DNA of 64,000 nucleotides, taken from positions 868,001 through 932,000 of the forward strand of contig NJPS01000079.1 of NCBI GenBank assembly GCA_002946415.1, in the 5' to 3' direction. A program made the translations under genes and the position numbers. The notes beneath the pieces are model-generated. The model searched no databases, had not been told where the DNA came from, and saw only the letters and a program-made list of their open reading frames with translations. Positions 1-12,567 of this stretch are shown here, piece after piece; the stretch's first letter is position 1; each line of letters opens with the position of its first letter. This DNA is from Rutstroemia sp. NJR-2017a BVV2. Its lineage: Eukaryota > Ascomycota > Leotiomycetes > Helotiales > Rutstroemiaceae.

Positions 1-452
1 CATGAGGTGATATCGCTGTATAAAGGTATTTCAATTCCCCCCGCTCTCTCTTTCAGTTCTTCAAAAAAACCCCCCTTCTCACAACCCCCCTCCTCCTAAC
101 CCCATCCCCCACAGAACTCCTCCACCTCGGCCGCGCCTACCCCCTCGGCTACGAATATTTCCGCACCCGTCTACACAGCGCGTTCATGGCACAGGCTGCA
201 CTAGACGACCCGGGCGAGATACGGAAGGGCTTGGAGAGGGGGGAGTGGGTTAAGAAGGGTGAGTGTTGAGTTGTTTTTTATGTTTGGTGGGAAAGGGAGG
301 GAGAGAGGGGAAGGGGAAAGGGACGGGGAGGGGTTATGGGAGGGAGGGATTATGGGAAAGGGGGAGTGGTAGAGGAGTTGCGATTGCGATTAGGTTTTTT
401 TGGCTAATATGCTAATCTTCACATTGGAAATATAGAAATCGAAGCGCTGTAA
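1..452 (+). CDS. LYR-motif protein, ETFRF1/LYRM5-like, 5' end missing
   Basis: Three exon pieces are visible: 1-25, 115-258 and 436-452 (TAA stop). They are separated by introns at 26-114 (GTATTT...ACAG, branch CTAAC at 96-100) and 259-435 (GTGAGT...ATAG). The joined reading begins HEVISLYK, runs through LLHLGRAYPLGYEYF and ends EIEAL. This follows the LYR family, in particular the small protein that regulates the electron-transfer flavoprotein in mitochondria (ETFRF1/LYRM5): a short helical protein with a Leu-Tyr-Lys/Arg stretch, then a GxxYPxGxxYF block and a GE(W/F)VxKEIEAL end. The start codon and the first residues lie outside the window. The family match is by eye; the splice frame is consistent across both introns. 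Confidence 0.75.
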
Positions 453-1060
453 GTTACCCAGCATCCCAAGCCCGACGACCTCCTGGGTCCACCCGCACAG
501 TCTTACTTTTGCATTTCACATAGCACATCACATCACACACCAAACAATACCCGCAAACATCAAAATAACAGAACTTAAACAATGTCATTCGTATACAAAT
601 GCTAACCAATACACTATTGGGGGTATATCTAGGTACTATCTTAAAAGGTATCGAGCGCTGCGCCAAAGATATGATGGATGAACGTATCAACGTATGAAGG
701 AAGGGGAAGTGTATTTTATTTTTCGAATTTGCTTTCGATCGATATCCAGAAATCAACGATGCGTGGATGATGGCTTTGGATTGGATTGAAAGGTGGAAGA
801 GGTGGTTTAAACGACGTGGAGACGGGGTGATAATTGGAGGTTCGAAAAAGGTTGGGTATACGCGGTGGAGGATTATAGGAAGAGGATGTAGAGTCGTAGA
901 GGCTGGCTGTATCGATAGATAGAGGGTGGCGGGCGATTGGAGATAGGTTGATTGCCGTGTCGGGCTCGGAAACAAGTAGAGATGAACGCAGAGGTGTGGT
1001 GGCGTCTCGGGATTGTAAGTCAATGGCCATGATCCACGGTATTCGAAGAGCAAGACCATC

Positions 1061-2926
1061 CTATGTAGCACTTGAGTCGGCCTTTGGATCCTTCTTCCTC
1101 GCCCACCAAGCTCCAACCTCCAGACATTCACCCCAAGACGTCCCGTTATTCTTCAATAAATCCGTCATGCAATTGCCACGCCATCGATCAAACTCATCCG
1201 GACTCTTCCCGCTGGCCTCTCTCAATAATGGTTCCAAACTATCAATCATTTGGATGATAGTCATCAGAGCCGTCCTCCGCAACGCAGCTTGTCCTGCCGT
1301 AAGGTTTTTCCGATCTGTATCCTTCCCTTTACCCTTGAGAACCTGTATACCGTTTGAAGCTGCAGTAGGGGCAGCTGCAGCAAATCCGCCGACTCCTTCA
1401 CGCTCCCATCTTACCTCTCCTAGTGGTATAGCTAGTCTCCGACTCTCAATCTGTTCAAGCACTTCGGCTTCTTGGAGTAACATTGGTCGAATGCTCGTGC
1501 AAGGCATAGACGTCAATTCCTTAGTTTCCAATGCTTTCGAAATCCACGCATTATAGTCTATAAGAAATTGATTCTGCGGCGTCGCCAAAGGTGTTTGTGG
1601 TGTAATTGTATATGTGCCCATTGCATTTGTATGTACTTGTTTATAGTTTTCGCTCTCATGATCGCTGTCTTTCGTCGAAGGTGGTGCATGCGACAAAAGC
1701 ATACGTATCGAATGATCGCCCTCCCAAATTTCTAATGTGCCTCCTGGTTTTAATATTCGCAAATATTCGTCCATTAAAGCCTGCGCTTGTTCAGTTCTCT
1801 TGGTCGACATCACCATGCTGGTATCTTTGATCATGATGAGGGAAAATTCTTCGTCTCGAAATGGAAGAGGTGTTTTGCGAAGATCGTGTTGGACAAATCG
1901 CCAGTTCATGTCGTCGTCTGCGTCCATCCGCGGAGCTAAAGGAGCGATATCTACGCCAGTAAATTGTATTGAAGAGTGTCCCTTATGTGAATAATGGCGA
2001 TGACACATCACGCTCCAAAAAGCAGTACCGCAGGCGACTTCGAGTACTCGTTTCGGGGGCTTGGTATGAAAAGATGGGGAGCAAGTAGGACCATTAAAGA
2101 CCTGGCACAGTAGCATCGTCCGCAGAGTCTGTCGATGTAATTCCGCAAGGTCGACTGGCAAAGGATATGGTAAGGTAGGATCAGCAAGATATCGACGGCC
2201 ATTTCGTTTGGTAAATGGCTGCTGGGCCATGGAGACCTCCATGGGCGGCGGCATTTCTTGGGAAATTATCTTTGAAAAGCCACTGGAATTGGTAGTCTTG
2301 CTTGAAATACTGCTCGATCTTCCAGCTGAATCTGCAGCTCTCTGCTGTTGGGCGGAGGAGGATGCATACCGCGAGTCCACTCCGATGGCATTTTTGTTGC
2401 TGGTGGAAGAATTGCCCGAAGTTGAGGATGATTTGCGCTTCGCTTCCGCAACGGCCCTGGCTTTACTGGATTGATTTGCGGCGTGTTTGTAATCTACTAA
2501 AGGGGTTGAAAGCATGCCGGTACCCACCACTCCACTTTCCGATGATTGGTATCTCTCGCTACTCTCCTGCGACTGCGATGAGACAGTTAACTCCAAGAAT
2601 TGGCCGCTTTCATATGGGGACCCTGGGCCAAGAGTGGGCACAAGTGGTGGTGGATGTGCTGGTGGTTGAGGTTGTCCTGACACTAAATTGGTGGGTGGTG
2701 GGAGTGGAGGTGCAGGTGAGGGTGGAGGAGGTGGGGATGAATCGTGCTGTATAGGAGATTTTGTGTTGGATTTGGATTGCGAGCGTGACCTGGAGGAACC
2801 TTTTTTGAAGACGGATTTTATCGGTTGCGCTTGCGATTGCACTGAAATATTTGTATGAGCGGAAGGTGGTTTTGTCCTGTCTGGTTTCTGGGTCGTCACA
2901 TTATAAAAGAATCCAGCTTCAGCCAT
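1061..2926 (-). CDS. SAM-dependent methyltransferase with long disordered N-terminus
   Basis: One uninterrupted frame of 621 residues when started at the ATG at 2926 (MAEAGFFYN). An in-frame ATG 14 codons upstream (2968) is possible but gives a less natural start. Residues 1 to about 270 are rich in Ser, Pro and Gln and look disordered. A class I methyltransferase domain follows: motif I VLEVACGTAFW, an acidic strand end GVDIAP, then RFVQHDLRKTPLPF, and the post-motif LRILKPGGTLEIWEGD. This is the arrangement of the fungal UMTA/LaeA-like methyltransferases. The substrate cannot be read from the sequence. It is convergent with the LYR gene, with about 600 bp of shared 3' sequence between them. 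Confidence 0.85.
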   Translation of the reverse strand: MAEAGFFYNVTTQKPDRTKPPSAHTNISVQSQAQPIKSVFKKGSSRSRSQSKSNTKSPIQHDSSPPPPPSPAPPLPPPTNLVSGQPQPPAHPPPLVPTLGPGSPYESGQFLELTVSSQSQESSERYQSSESGVVGTGMLSTPLVDYKHAANQSSKARAVAEAKRKSSSTSGNSSTSNKNAIGVDSRYASSSAQQQRAADSAGRSSSISSKTTNSSGFSKIISQEMPPPMEVSMAQQPFTKRNGRRYLADPTLPYPLPVDLAELHRQTLRTMLLCQVFNGPTCSPSFHTKPPKRVLEVACGTAFWSVMCHRHYSHKGHSSIQFTGVDIAPLAPRMDADDDMNWRFVQHDLRKTPLPFRDEEFSLIMIKDTSMVMSTKRTEQAQALMDEYLRILKPGGTLEIWEGDHSIRMLLSHAPPSTKDSDHESENYKQVHTNAMGTYTITPQTPLATPQNQFLIDYNAWISKALETKELTSMPCTSIRPMLLQEAEVLEQIESRRLAIPLGEVRWEREGVGGFAAAAPTAASNGIQVLKGKGKDTDRKNLTAGQAALRRTALMTIIQMIDSLEPLLREASGKSPDEFDRWRGNCMTDLLKNNGTSWGECLEVGAWWARKKDPKADSSAT

Positions 2927-5518
2927 GATGATGACGATCCCTTCTCTGGAGGCTTGGAGACTACGCAAACACTGACCACCCGACCATAGGATCAGACCAG
3001 ATCAGACCAGACCTAGAGGCGAACCAGGTTGGAACCAACAGGGACGTGGTGTACCCAAGGGCCCAAAGTAGCCCAGAAATCCCGAGTAGATACTAGCTAG
3101 CAGTGAATAGTATCCGTATCCATAGGTCCATAGGTACGATCAGCCATTCGGTTCAGGGTCTCCCAAGGTCCGCGCTGTAGTTTTGCCTAATATGAATGGT
3201 GAGGACCTTGAGCCTTTCCGCTGGAATTCGCTTCCGGGGAATATCTACGAGCAATAGATTCCAAAGATTGGTCTGGCGGTCGATCAGTGTGGCAGAATGC
3301 GACGCTGCAAAACTAGTTGATAAAAGACTGTGCTAATGAACTGGTCTCTTGACCATGTATGCGGAACCTCTGTATGTATACGTTTGGCGAAATCCCCCGA
3401 CACGTAAAGCGAGAAGCGCAAGGGAAGCGTACCCCAGCACACTTTGAAGGGAAGAGTGCCGTGTCGAAGGGAATCCTAGAAGTTCTCGGGGTGCGCGATC
3501 GATAGCGGCATGCACAGTATCTGGATATTGGATGCTGGATATTAATATCTAATGTATGAAGTACAATCGTGTGTCGTGTGATAAGTCAAGTAATGAAAAT
3601 CCGGGGAAAAAGAGGGGAAGGGGAAGCGACAGCCTTATGTACATATAAATATGATCTGGCCTGATATTGCATGTTCACATTTTGCAATTTTCCGAGAAAA
3701 CTCTGCCTGAACCTGCAAATGAAAGACGATAAAAGTGTGAACTTTAGCCCAGAAGGATGGTAACCAAGGATTCGTATAGAATTTAGCATGCCGCAGTTTC
3801 AAGGTGATCTGCCGCTTGCACTGATTGAAGGGACTGGATATGCTGTAAGACTCTCCTCACCTCATATCCCTCATGTACCTCATATACATGACAAATGCCC
3901 GCGAAGATTGGGGCCTTGTAGCTTGTCAGGACGGCTTACCTGCCCCGTCGCTCACTGCAGAGATTCGCTGCTTGTTAGATGTGCTCCAGCAGCCACTCAG
4001 ACCATCGACAAGATCCGATTGGTGCACACCACACGTTTCCCAAAATTGGCGTTGGCTCGGTTCCAAAGAGTCTGGCTGCCTACAGACATTTCGGTCGGCC
4101 TTGAAGCCACCTTGAGGTACGAGTCCGGGTCGTCGTACCCTGCCAAACCCTGTTGTACCCCAGAATCTACAAAAGAGTCGCTTTGGAGCTCCGCTCGTCG
4201 GGGTGGAAGCTCGGTCTCAGAGTGGATATATACCCCAGATATGCGCAACCCCAGTTCCTTGCGGAACGTGATTGGTTTACTAATGCCTTTGTGATTGCAG
4301 CAAAACGTCTATTAACCAACGAAGCTAGGACTCATCTCTCGTTTGGGAACGTCGTAGCAAATGCCAATGTCCGCCGTGGGGGAAGGATTCAAGAGGCGCT
4401 TCAGCGGATTCAAGTAGTCTGGCTCCTCGCAACTTTGGACTGTTTCAAGGAGTCTGCAGGTCTATCTACTCGATATGGCTATTGTACTACTTGCGTGAGA
4501 TAGACCGAATCTGGATTGTGACCTAATGGCTGGTATATTGACTCGTTGAGCATCTAAGGGTCATAGAGGCAGCACAAACAAGAAACTACTAAAAGGAGGC
4601 TAAGATTTACAAATATGAGGACTTGAAATTCAAAGTTGTTGAGACTCCTAAAACAGCCAACCAGAACTAGAATCGGGTAGAACCGCCATTGTATTGCTGG
4701 ATATTGAAAACCCCCCGGAATGGTCGCCTTCGTAAGATTGGCCAAAATGAGAAATGAGAAGGATGCGATGTCCAGCCGCGAACGGCTCACAATCTGTTCA
4801 CGGAGACCCTGACCCAGCCGGACTCGCTTACGGCCTAACCGTGAGCTTATCGGAATTTCACGTGACTCTCCATTCTTTGGCGCTAAGCTTTCATCCATGT
4901 TGAGGTGCCGCCCAATTCTATCTCGAGCTTGAATGGCCGAACGACATCGGAATACTAAATTTTGACGATAATGTTAGACACAACGAATCCACCTTGATAG
5001 AATCTACTCATCGACAGTTCACTACAGTTGAAAGTCTTGTTGACCTTGTTGACAAGCTTGGATCCGTCACCAGGTTGTGGAAGAGGTAATTGTTTCTTTC
5101 AACAGTGTTCTCTTGAAGACAGCTACTTATCCGGTTGCGTTATCACAGCTCGACTCTTTAACACGATCAACTCGCCCTTCAAGATCTGCGGCTACTCAAC
5201 ATACTTCCTATACCCAGCTGTTTCCCTGACTTGCGCGCTGTCGGTGGCTGGAGAACTGCCTGGGACAAGAGGGCAACGACATCATCTGGCTGCATTCTGC
5301 CTTGTGCACCCGAGCGCAGCCCACCAGAGGTGACCTCTGCAATCGTCGTACATGCCTAGAAAACACCTACAAAGACCTATGTACCAACGACGAAAAAATC
5401 GAATCCTTTCCCCAAATCAACCGACATAAGTCATTGGTCTATTTACAACACTTTCACGGCTTGCGCTCACTTAGCTGAGCCAAGGCCGCCGTTAGATTCC
5501 TGTCTGCGGTGGTATTAG
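2927..5518. other. Intergenic region, no supported gene
   Basis: This 2.6-kb stretch separates the divergent methyltransferase and CCR4 genes and should contain both promoters and the CCR4 5' leader. A short tandem run of GATCAGACCA units lies at about 2992-3012. Open frames here (such as 3788-4294 plus and 4554-4898 minus) have no domain signature or splice support and were not called. No tRNA was seen. Confidence 0.5.
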
Positions 5519-7884
5519 ATGGCAGATAGTTACAGGTACCCACAGCAGAGCGCCGGGAATTACTATTATCCACAACCTACTCATAACTCAAGACAACCGA
5601 TCCGTGTTGGAACCCCTCCCAACAGCATCCGACCCATTTTTAATCCCGATACTCCATCACCAGCTCGCACACCTGATTCTCAGTCTCCCGCTCGCAACCT
5701 CTACGGGATGTTCAATCATCAACAAGGGCAACATGGCCATATTAACGGTGCAGGTCGGGGTGGCCTAACGGGCTTGGTGTTCAACACGCGTCACAATCCT
5801 CAGCATCCCCAGCATGCTCAACACTATGCCAATCTACAACCAGAGCAAAATTCACACAACACCAATGGAAATGTTCTTGGGCATCACTCCAATTTTTCTT
5901 CCGGTGTTTTACCTACTGCCACCCCTCCTTTTACTACCAGCAATTTGCAAAATGGACACACTTCGGCCACTCGCGGAGGGCAGGCTCAAGCAATCAATGA
6001 GCATTGGGCGAAACAACTGGAGATGCACAAGGAGTCCGAAAACGCACACATGCAAATGACGGACCGTCCGCATCATTTTGCGAGAACAAAAGCACATTTT
6101 GGTGTAGTTCTCACTGCATCAAACACAACGGTGGGAGGGATATCCACTGCTTCGGCAGAGGAGGCTACTGATGACACGACAAACCGTAACAGGCCTTCGA
6201 ATACGGACAATTCCATAAAACGTCAAGATTGGCACAATATAGATATGAGTGGTCTTGGTCTACGAGTATTGGCGGTCGAGTTGTTTCAGTACACTTTCTT
6301 ACAAGAACTATACGTGGCATCAAATAAACTCACCTATCTTCCTTCTGCCATTGGTCAATTGCGACACCTTCGCTATTTAGATGCCTCCCATAATCAATTA
6401 CAGATCCTACCAAATGAATTGGGCATGTGTGTATTCCTAAAGACCCTGCTGTTATTCGATAACAATCTGAGGTCCCTACCACAATCTTTTGGATCTCTCT
6501 ATCAACTCGAGATGCTAGGTATTGAGGGTAATGCCCATATGGATAATGCAATTAAAAGTGAACTTATGGAGAAGGGCACTAAAGCTCTTATCCATACGCT
6601 TCGAGAAGAAGCGCCAGGTAAGTCCACTTTCTTGAGCTTTTATTACAAAGCTAACTACTTGAAGAACCGCATCCACCTGCTCCCAGACAGATGGTTGACC
6701 TACTCGATGGTGCACCATCGACCAATCAAGAACGATTCACGGTACTATCCTACAATATTCTGTGTGACAATTACGTGAACCCTACGCAATATGGCTATGT
6801 ACCTTCAAAGGCTTTGGAATGGGAACATCGAAGAGAGGACATACTACGCGAGATTGAAACTAGGGATCCCGATTTCGTATGTCTTCAGGAAGTGGACGCT
6901 GATAACTTCCGGGAGTTCTTCAGTGTGAAGCTCGCATATCATGATTACAAGGGAGTGTTCTGGCCGAAATCACGGGCAAAGACCATGTCCGAGTCAGCGG
7001 CGAAAGGCGTAGATGGCTGTGCGACTTTCTACAAAAACAACAAGTACATTCTTCTCGACAAGCAGCTCATCGATTTTGCCAACATTGCAATCAATAGGCC
7101 GGACATGAAGAATCAGCACGATATTTTCAATCGGGTCATGCCAAGAGATCATATTGCGGTTGTGGCATTCTTCGAAAATCGATTAACCGGCTCACGGGTT
7201 ATCGTCGCCAACGCTCATTTGTTCTGGGACCCAGTATATGCTGATGTTAAGCTCATTCAAATGGCAATCCTCATGGAGAGTGTTAGCAAACTGGCCGAGA
7301 AGTATCAACGCTGGCCAGCCTGCAAAGACAAGAAAGCTTACACCATTACGGATGACACGAATGCGGATGCGCCTGCACCTCCACCCCCAGAACCGGCTCC
7401 CTCTATGGAATATACCAACAAGACACAAATACCTTTGATAGTCTGCGGTGATCTCAACTCAAAGGCAGGAGAGAGTGTTTATGAACTATTAGATACAGGA
7501 CGAGTGGCGCCTGACCACGATGATCTCAAGGGTCATCAATACGGCAACTTTACGAGAGATGGCATTGAGCATCCGTTCTCACTTCGATCCGCTTACACCA
7601 ATCTTGCCGACACTCCGATGGAGCTGACGTTCACCAACTATACCCCTGGATTCATTGGTCACATTGACCATATCTGGTACTCCACCAATGCTCTCGAAAA
7701 TACCGAACTACTGGGTCCAGTGGACGAAGAATACATGAAGAACGTGCCCGGCTTACCACACTACCACTTCCCCAGCGACCATTTAGCACTCCTAGCTGAA
7801 TTCGCGGTTAAGGCACCGAAAGCGAAGAAGACCCATCCAGAACCAGATTTTGGACCTTCGAGCCATGATCGTCGAAGGGATTAG
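5519..7884 (+). CDS. CCR4: CCR4 deadenylase (CCR4-NOT catalytic subunit)
   Basis: Two exons, 5519-6617 and 6665-7884, with a 47-nt intron (GTAAGT donor, CTAAC branch site, AAG acceptor) give 772 residues. The N-terminus (about 1-230) is low complexity, rich in Gln, Asn, His and Pro. Leucine-rich repeats follow at about 240-340 (LYVASNKLTYLPSAIGQL, LRYLDASHNQLQILP, LLLFDNNLRSLP). The C-terminal half is an endonuclease/exonuclease/phosphatase fold with FTVLSYNILCD, the catalytic Glu in CLQEVDADNF, VCGDLNS, GHIDHIWYS and the terminal PSDHLALLAEF. LRRs fused to this nuclease fold are diagnostic of CCR4, the Mg-dependent poly(A)-shortening enzyme of the CCR4-NOT complex. The acceptor at 6664 was chosen because it keeps a Pro-rich linker in frame between the two domains. 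Confidence 0.95.
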
Positions 7885-8705
7885 ACAGCACGATCACAAC
7901 CAAAAAAAAAAGTCTTTTCTGCTCCACGGGCTGGGATCATTCCGGGGGAAGAATCGGGAGTTTTATATTTTCTTGTGTTTATTCCATGGGCTTGGAAAAT
8001 CTGGTGGTTTGGCTGGGGCGGGCGTGTAGCGTTGTATGAATGCATTTCTCTTTTCGCACTTTTCACTCTCGTTTTTCTTGACTTGTGTTTTCGTGTAATG
8101 ATTACGTTGGGCATTGGTGATGGAGTGGATGGAATGAGATAAGGGGAGAGGAGGGGTGCTCGTGTGGTCAGGGGGATGGAGATCACTGCGTAGCAATACA
8201 ATGATGAGAGGATGTGGAAGTTGGGGTGACTTGAGAAACTAGACATGCACAAGTGAGATAGTAGATGCATTTTAGTGAGTAGAACCATCAGACCTGTGTT
8301 TTGCCTCCTTCAAATTCCTCCGCAACGATTGTCCGTTTGAGGTACCACTTATTCCGTATGTTTCTCTGGTAAGTTTGATATACGTTCAAGCGCGGGGGCA
8401 AATAACGTGTTGGAAATTTCTGTAGGCTAGACGCAGGGAGGTCGTACTGTAACGTAATCTCTGGAAATACTAGAAAGCAGAGGCTAGAGATACTACCCAT
8501 GCCGCCGTTATTGATTGCCGGTTCAAGCGCAACATAGAAGTCCCATGGTATTATGCAGGGTTATGAATGCTCACGTTCGCCACGGTCTCCCTTCACGAAA
8601 TCACCCCGTCCTTCGTCTTTGGTACTTCTACAACTAATCCAGGTCACAAAAGCAGCACCTATATACAACAGTTGTTCCCCTCTCAACCGCCTTCTTCACC
8701 TCATC
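7885..8705. other. Convergent 3' region, no gene seen
   Basis: This stretch lies between the stop codons of CCR4 (plus) and the thioesterase-like gene (minus). It opens with a poly(A)-like run at 7902-7910. The minus-strand frames here lack recognisable domains and are most likely chance frames in UTR sequence. Confidence 0.5.
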
Positions 8706-9832
8706 CTATCTCCCCCCACCCATATCCTCCACCGCCCCCTCCCTATCCCAGGACTCCCTTTCCAGCTCCCTCACCCTCTCCTCTACCCACTCAATCTTCC
8801 TCTCCGCGCTCTTCGTCGACTCCAACTGCTCTTCCCACGCTGTCTCGAACGCGTTCATCATAAACGGCTTCATAGCCGTTTTCTGCCCCGCTTTATAATC
8901 GTACAATACGATATCTTCAACACAGCTCGCGGCTACGCGCTGCCGTAGCTCCGATACGATTAGTACGTCGAGCGTGAAGTTGTCGGAGCCGGGTTCGGGG
9001 AGAGCGCGCAGTTTGTGGTAGACGGATATGTGGTCGGGCCAGGTCATGGGCTGCGGGGGGGTTAGGATTTAGTTGATTCGGGATTGGTAGTAAGGAGTGA
9101 AAAGTAGAGGGGAAAGAGGTAGCTTACGAATCGGTAGAATGTCTTGATACTCCGCAATATCAACCCATCGCCCCTAGGTGTCAAAGTCTCCATCCAGCTT
9201 CCCGCATTCCCTGGATCGATATGCACAGCGTAATTCTTAACCCATTGCACCCGCGCACTCTCTGCATACCGTATATACGCTACATTATTTACGTGACCCT
9301 ATTGCAAACCTCTTTGTGTTAGCTCTATGCATATTCTCCTTCCTCCAACCATCCTATATCTCTATTCCATCACCCCCTCCTGCACCCTCTTCCCCAACTA
9401 AAACAAAAATCCACCTACCATACTATCCATCTCCCCCCACACAACCCGATGTCGATACAGCCCCGCGCGCCGCCGATCCACCAGAAACCCCTGCCGCCCT
9501 GCAACCAGCTCGCGCCAGTCACGCCCCAGCACCTCGAGGATGCCGCCGGCGCGCCGTGCTTGCGGGCGTGTGAGCCCGAACATGATGCATTTTCCGATGC
9601 GAGACTTGGTTGTGGCGAGCCAGCGGGAGGGGGATTCGGAGGAGGGGGGGTGCGCGGGGGAGGTTTGAGTTGAGTTGTGTCGTTTGGGGAGGATGATTGG
9701 GAGGTGCGGGAGGTTGGGAAGGGAGGGTGGGAGTGAGGGGATTCGTGGAGGCATGGTGAGGGGATTGGGCGCGGTTGAGGAGGTCGCGTCTGGGGAGCTG
9801 GTTGTTGAATTAAGTTGCGCGGTGCCCCGCAT
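8706..9832 (-). CDS. Hotdog-fold thioesterase-like protein
   Basis: Three exons on the minus strand: 9419-9832, 9128-9298 and 8706-9050. The introns are 9299-9418 (GTAGGT donor, ATAG acceptor) and 9051-9127 (GTAAGC donor, CGCAG acceptor), both phase 0. The product is 309 residues. The exon 1/2 junction builds the hotdog signature WGEMDSM-GHVNNVAYIRYAESARV, the active-site helix region of 4HBT/YbgC-type acyl-CoA thioesterases. The C-terminus is charged and helical (VEERVRELERE). The N-terminal 50 residues are rich in Pro, Ser, His and Arg with few acids and may be a mitochondrial presequence. An alternative start at MPPRIPSLPP would shorten it by 26 residues. The substrate is unknown. Confidence 0.85.
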
Positions 9833-10083
9833 TGGGTGGGGGCCGTGATGGCGTGATTTCGTGTGGGGTTGGCTTATACTGTAAAGTAAGTTAGTACAAT
9901 TCTCAATATATAAATGGCGAATAAAACTTTAATATTTCATCTCTTTCTTTGCTAGAGCGGAAAAATGGAAATAGTTCCCTTTATAAAAAGGTCTAGCTTT
10001 AAAATTGAGGAAATACACTTTTCCTCTTCTACCTGTTCTTAGGACTGAGTCTCGGGACAGAAAAGCTGGCATCTTACGGTGAT

Positions 10084-11836
10084 ATGATGGACATATACTC
10101 TTCCGCTCTGCGGCGCGGTGCCGAACTGATGCATATTGATCTATCCAAAATCTGGGATCAAACCGTAGACACGGTAGCAGCGAACTGGCACTTGGGCTTC
10201 ACAGCATTTGGTGGCCCGCCAGTGCACTTCCAAATTGTACGGATAGCAGTCTAACTCCATAGATGGTTGCTGACTTGGTACAGCTCCATAAGAAATTTGT
10301 CGAGAAGTACAAGTGGATAGATGAGCAACTGGTATAGCGATGTTTCTGCCAGATATAAAGAGTATGAAGGCTAATTGCAGCATTATTAGTATCAAGAGAT
10401 TTTTGCGCTGAGTCAGGCACTTCCTGGCCCAGCAAGCACTAAGATGCTGTTCTGTATAAACTACCTTCGTGGTGGTCTTCTCGCTGGATTCGGCGCGTTC
10501 TTATTATGGTGGTATATGCGAACTTATTACTTCTATGTTATTTTGAGGTTTCATTTTACTGTTCTAACTCATAGTTAGTCTTCCTGGCGCTCTTGGCATG
10601 TATGGTTTATCATTGGGTGTCTCTCGTATCGGTGATACTCTACCTCCACCAGTTTACGCTCTCCTCTCTGGTCTCAACGCAGCTACTGTCGGTATCATTG
10701 CTCTCGCCGCCGTTCAACTTGCGCAGAAAGCTGTCACCGACAAGGTTACCCGTGCGCTAGTGTTTCTTGGCGGAGTTGCAGGGATACTGTACACGGCATT
10801 ATGGTTCTTTCCAGTGTTGATGGCTGGGGCTGGAGTTGTAACGATTGTCTGGGATTTTCGGTGGGTTCAGCGCATTTATAGGCGGGTGTGGAAACCACGA
10901 CAGAGATTGGCTCAGAGGGCTGGAGAAGGCCCCGAACCGGGACAGCGCTCTCGTGAGGAGATGCCCGAGGATAGAGGAGCCACCCATGCGGAGCCCGATC
11001 TTGATGAGAGGTCAATACATCTTCGACGTGTACCAGTTCCCGAGGATCTTGATCCGAGGACGACAGAAGTTAGAGCTTCTCTTGATAGTTTTGAGACTGC
11101 CAGGCAGCCGGGAGAATCACAGTCTCCCAATCGAGTCGTACCACCAGGTCTACAGATAAATCTTCTAACCTGGAAAACCGGACTCTGCGTCATTGGTGCC
11201 TTCTTACTATCTTTTATCACGATTATGGTCATTCGCGGTCTGCTCAAAAATCCACCTAGAGGGGTCTCACTATTTGCAAACCTCTACCTTGCTGGCACGA
11301 TCATCTTCGGCGGTGGACCTGTAGTTATTCCCCTTCTTCGCGAGTACATTGTAGCAGAAGGTTGGGTCTCGCCACGCGATTTCCTCCTTGGCCTTGCGCT
11401 CATCCAGTCTTTCCCCGGCCCAAACTTTAACTTCGCCGTCTATCTTGGCTCGCTTGCGACGGCTGGAACGTCTCTTCCATCATTTGTAGGGGCACTAATT
11501 GGATTTCTTGGCATCTTTACACCGGGTATTATTATTGTCATAGGGGTCATGGGATTATGGAGCGTTCTACGCTCGCATCGCTGGCTGCTGTCTCTGCTAC
11601 GAGGGATTAACGCTGGGGCTGTTGGATTGGTGTTTACAGCTGTGTATAAGTTGTGGCAGATTGGCTACGTAGATGTAGATAACCAAGGCGGGAGTCCCCT
11701 CGGAAAAGACCCATGGTGGGTCACAATCACAGCTACAAGTTTTGTTGGAGGTGCGTGGTTTGGACTGAGTGCACCATTTGCTATTTTACTTGGGGGTGTA
11801 ATGGGGATGCTGTGGTATGGAGTTGTGAAGGCCTAA
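10084..11836 (+). CDS. Chromate ion transporter, two CHR domains
   Basis: Four exons: 10084-10236, 10284-10331, 10390-10511 and 10579-11836. The joined product is 526 residues and every junction keeps frame. The first CHR domain carries GFTAFGGPPVHFQ, LSQALPGPASTKM and LPGALGMYGLSLG. The second repeats these blocks as FGGGPVVIPLLREY, ALIQSFPGPNFNFAV and FLGIFTPG. Between them lies a charged hydrophilic loop of about 100 residues (RSREEMPEDRGA and onward). Duplicated FGGPP and PGP motifs are the hallmark of the long-chain CHR/ChrA family of membrane transporters, known for chromate efflux, with sulfate as a likely relative. There are about 10 hydrophobic segments. The acceptor at 10389 was chosen because the earlier CAG (ending 10380) would run into an in-frame stop. 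Confidence 0.9.
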
Positions 11837-12567
11837 GATAGCCTTCTCTTCGAGAGTTGCCTATAGAATGATGATAAGGGGTAGACAGAGAATCTCCACT
11901 GCAATTTGACCTAGCATTGTATATTCGATGCTCTTCTAGCAGAGAGGTTTCTGCAGAAGCTTTACTGGCGTGGTCACGTATACTATCCGCTACTTGAATA
12001 GGTGTTAATATATAGCTAGTAGCTAAAGATGTTTATTAGTAAATAAGATAAAATCTCCTGGAAACGCCTTATGGTACATTTTTTGATTTATCGAGTCAGT
12101 AAGATACACGGCCACTACTCGCCCACTCTTTAGCTCGCTGCTCACATTGTCTTGAAGTTGTACTTTCGACTCATCTCAGCCGTAAAACGCAGAATATAAC
12201 CGCCTGTGTTTTCGTTTCTATTTTTGTTTCTTTCCGATTTCGGCTTGGCATTCTAAGCCACGAATACGATACCTAATGTACATACCTGGACAAGTCGTAC
12301 AACACAAGTTCACAACTTGATAACTCCATGTTACTCGGACAGCAATTACAGTAACACAACAGATTTTATGTCACGTGGAGCTCAAGAACCAACTTACCTA
12401 ATTAAGCAACGATTCCCATGGATATCTAATTCACTTTCTCTTCCTTGATTGAGGTTATGGCAGATGGTCTGATAATTTGAACATCACATCTTCGAATTCC
12501 TTCGTCTCTCACCTTCTATTCCAATCAAACATCGTTTTCCGCTGCTTGCATTTTATTTCTCTTCAAA
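11837..12567. other. Intergenic region, AT-rich, no gene seen
   Basis: Between the chromate transporter stop and the GT2 start, both on the plus strand. The sequence has short TA-rich runs around 12005-12060. Nothing else was recognised; the GT2 promoter should lie near 12300-12560. Confidence 0.45.

Noticed and set aside
454..1131. 225-codon minus-strand frame
   Set aside because: No domain; it lies in the shared 3' region of two convergent genes and overlaps the methyltransferase end.
8553..8948. Plus-strand frames over the thioesterase-like gene
   Set aside because: Pro/Ser-rich shadows of the minus-strand exon 3, which carries real content.
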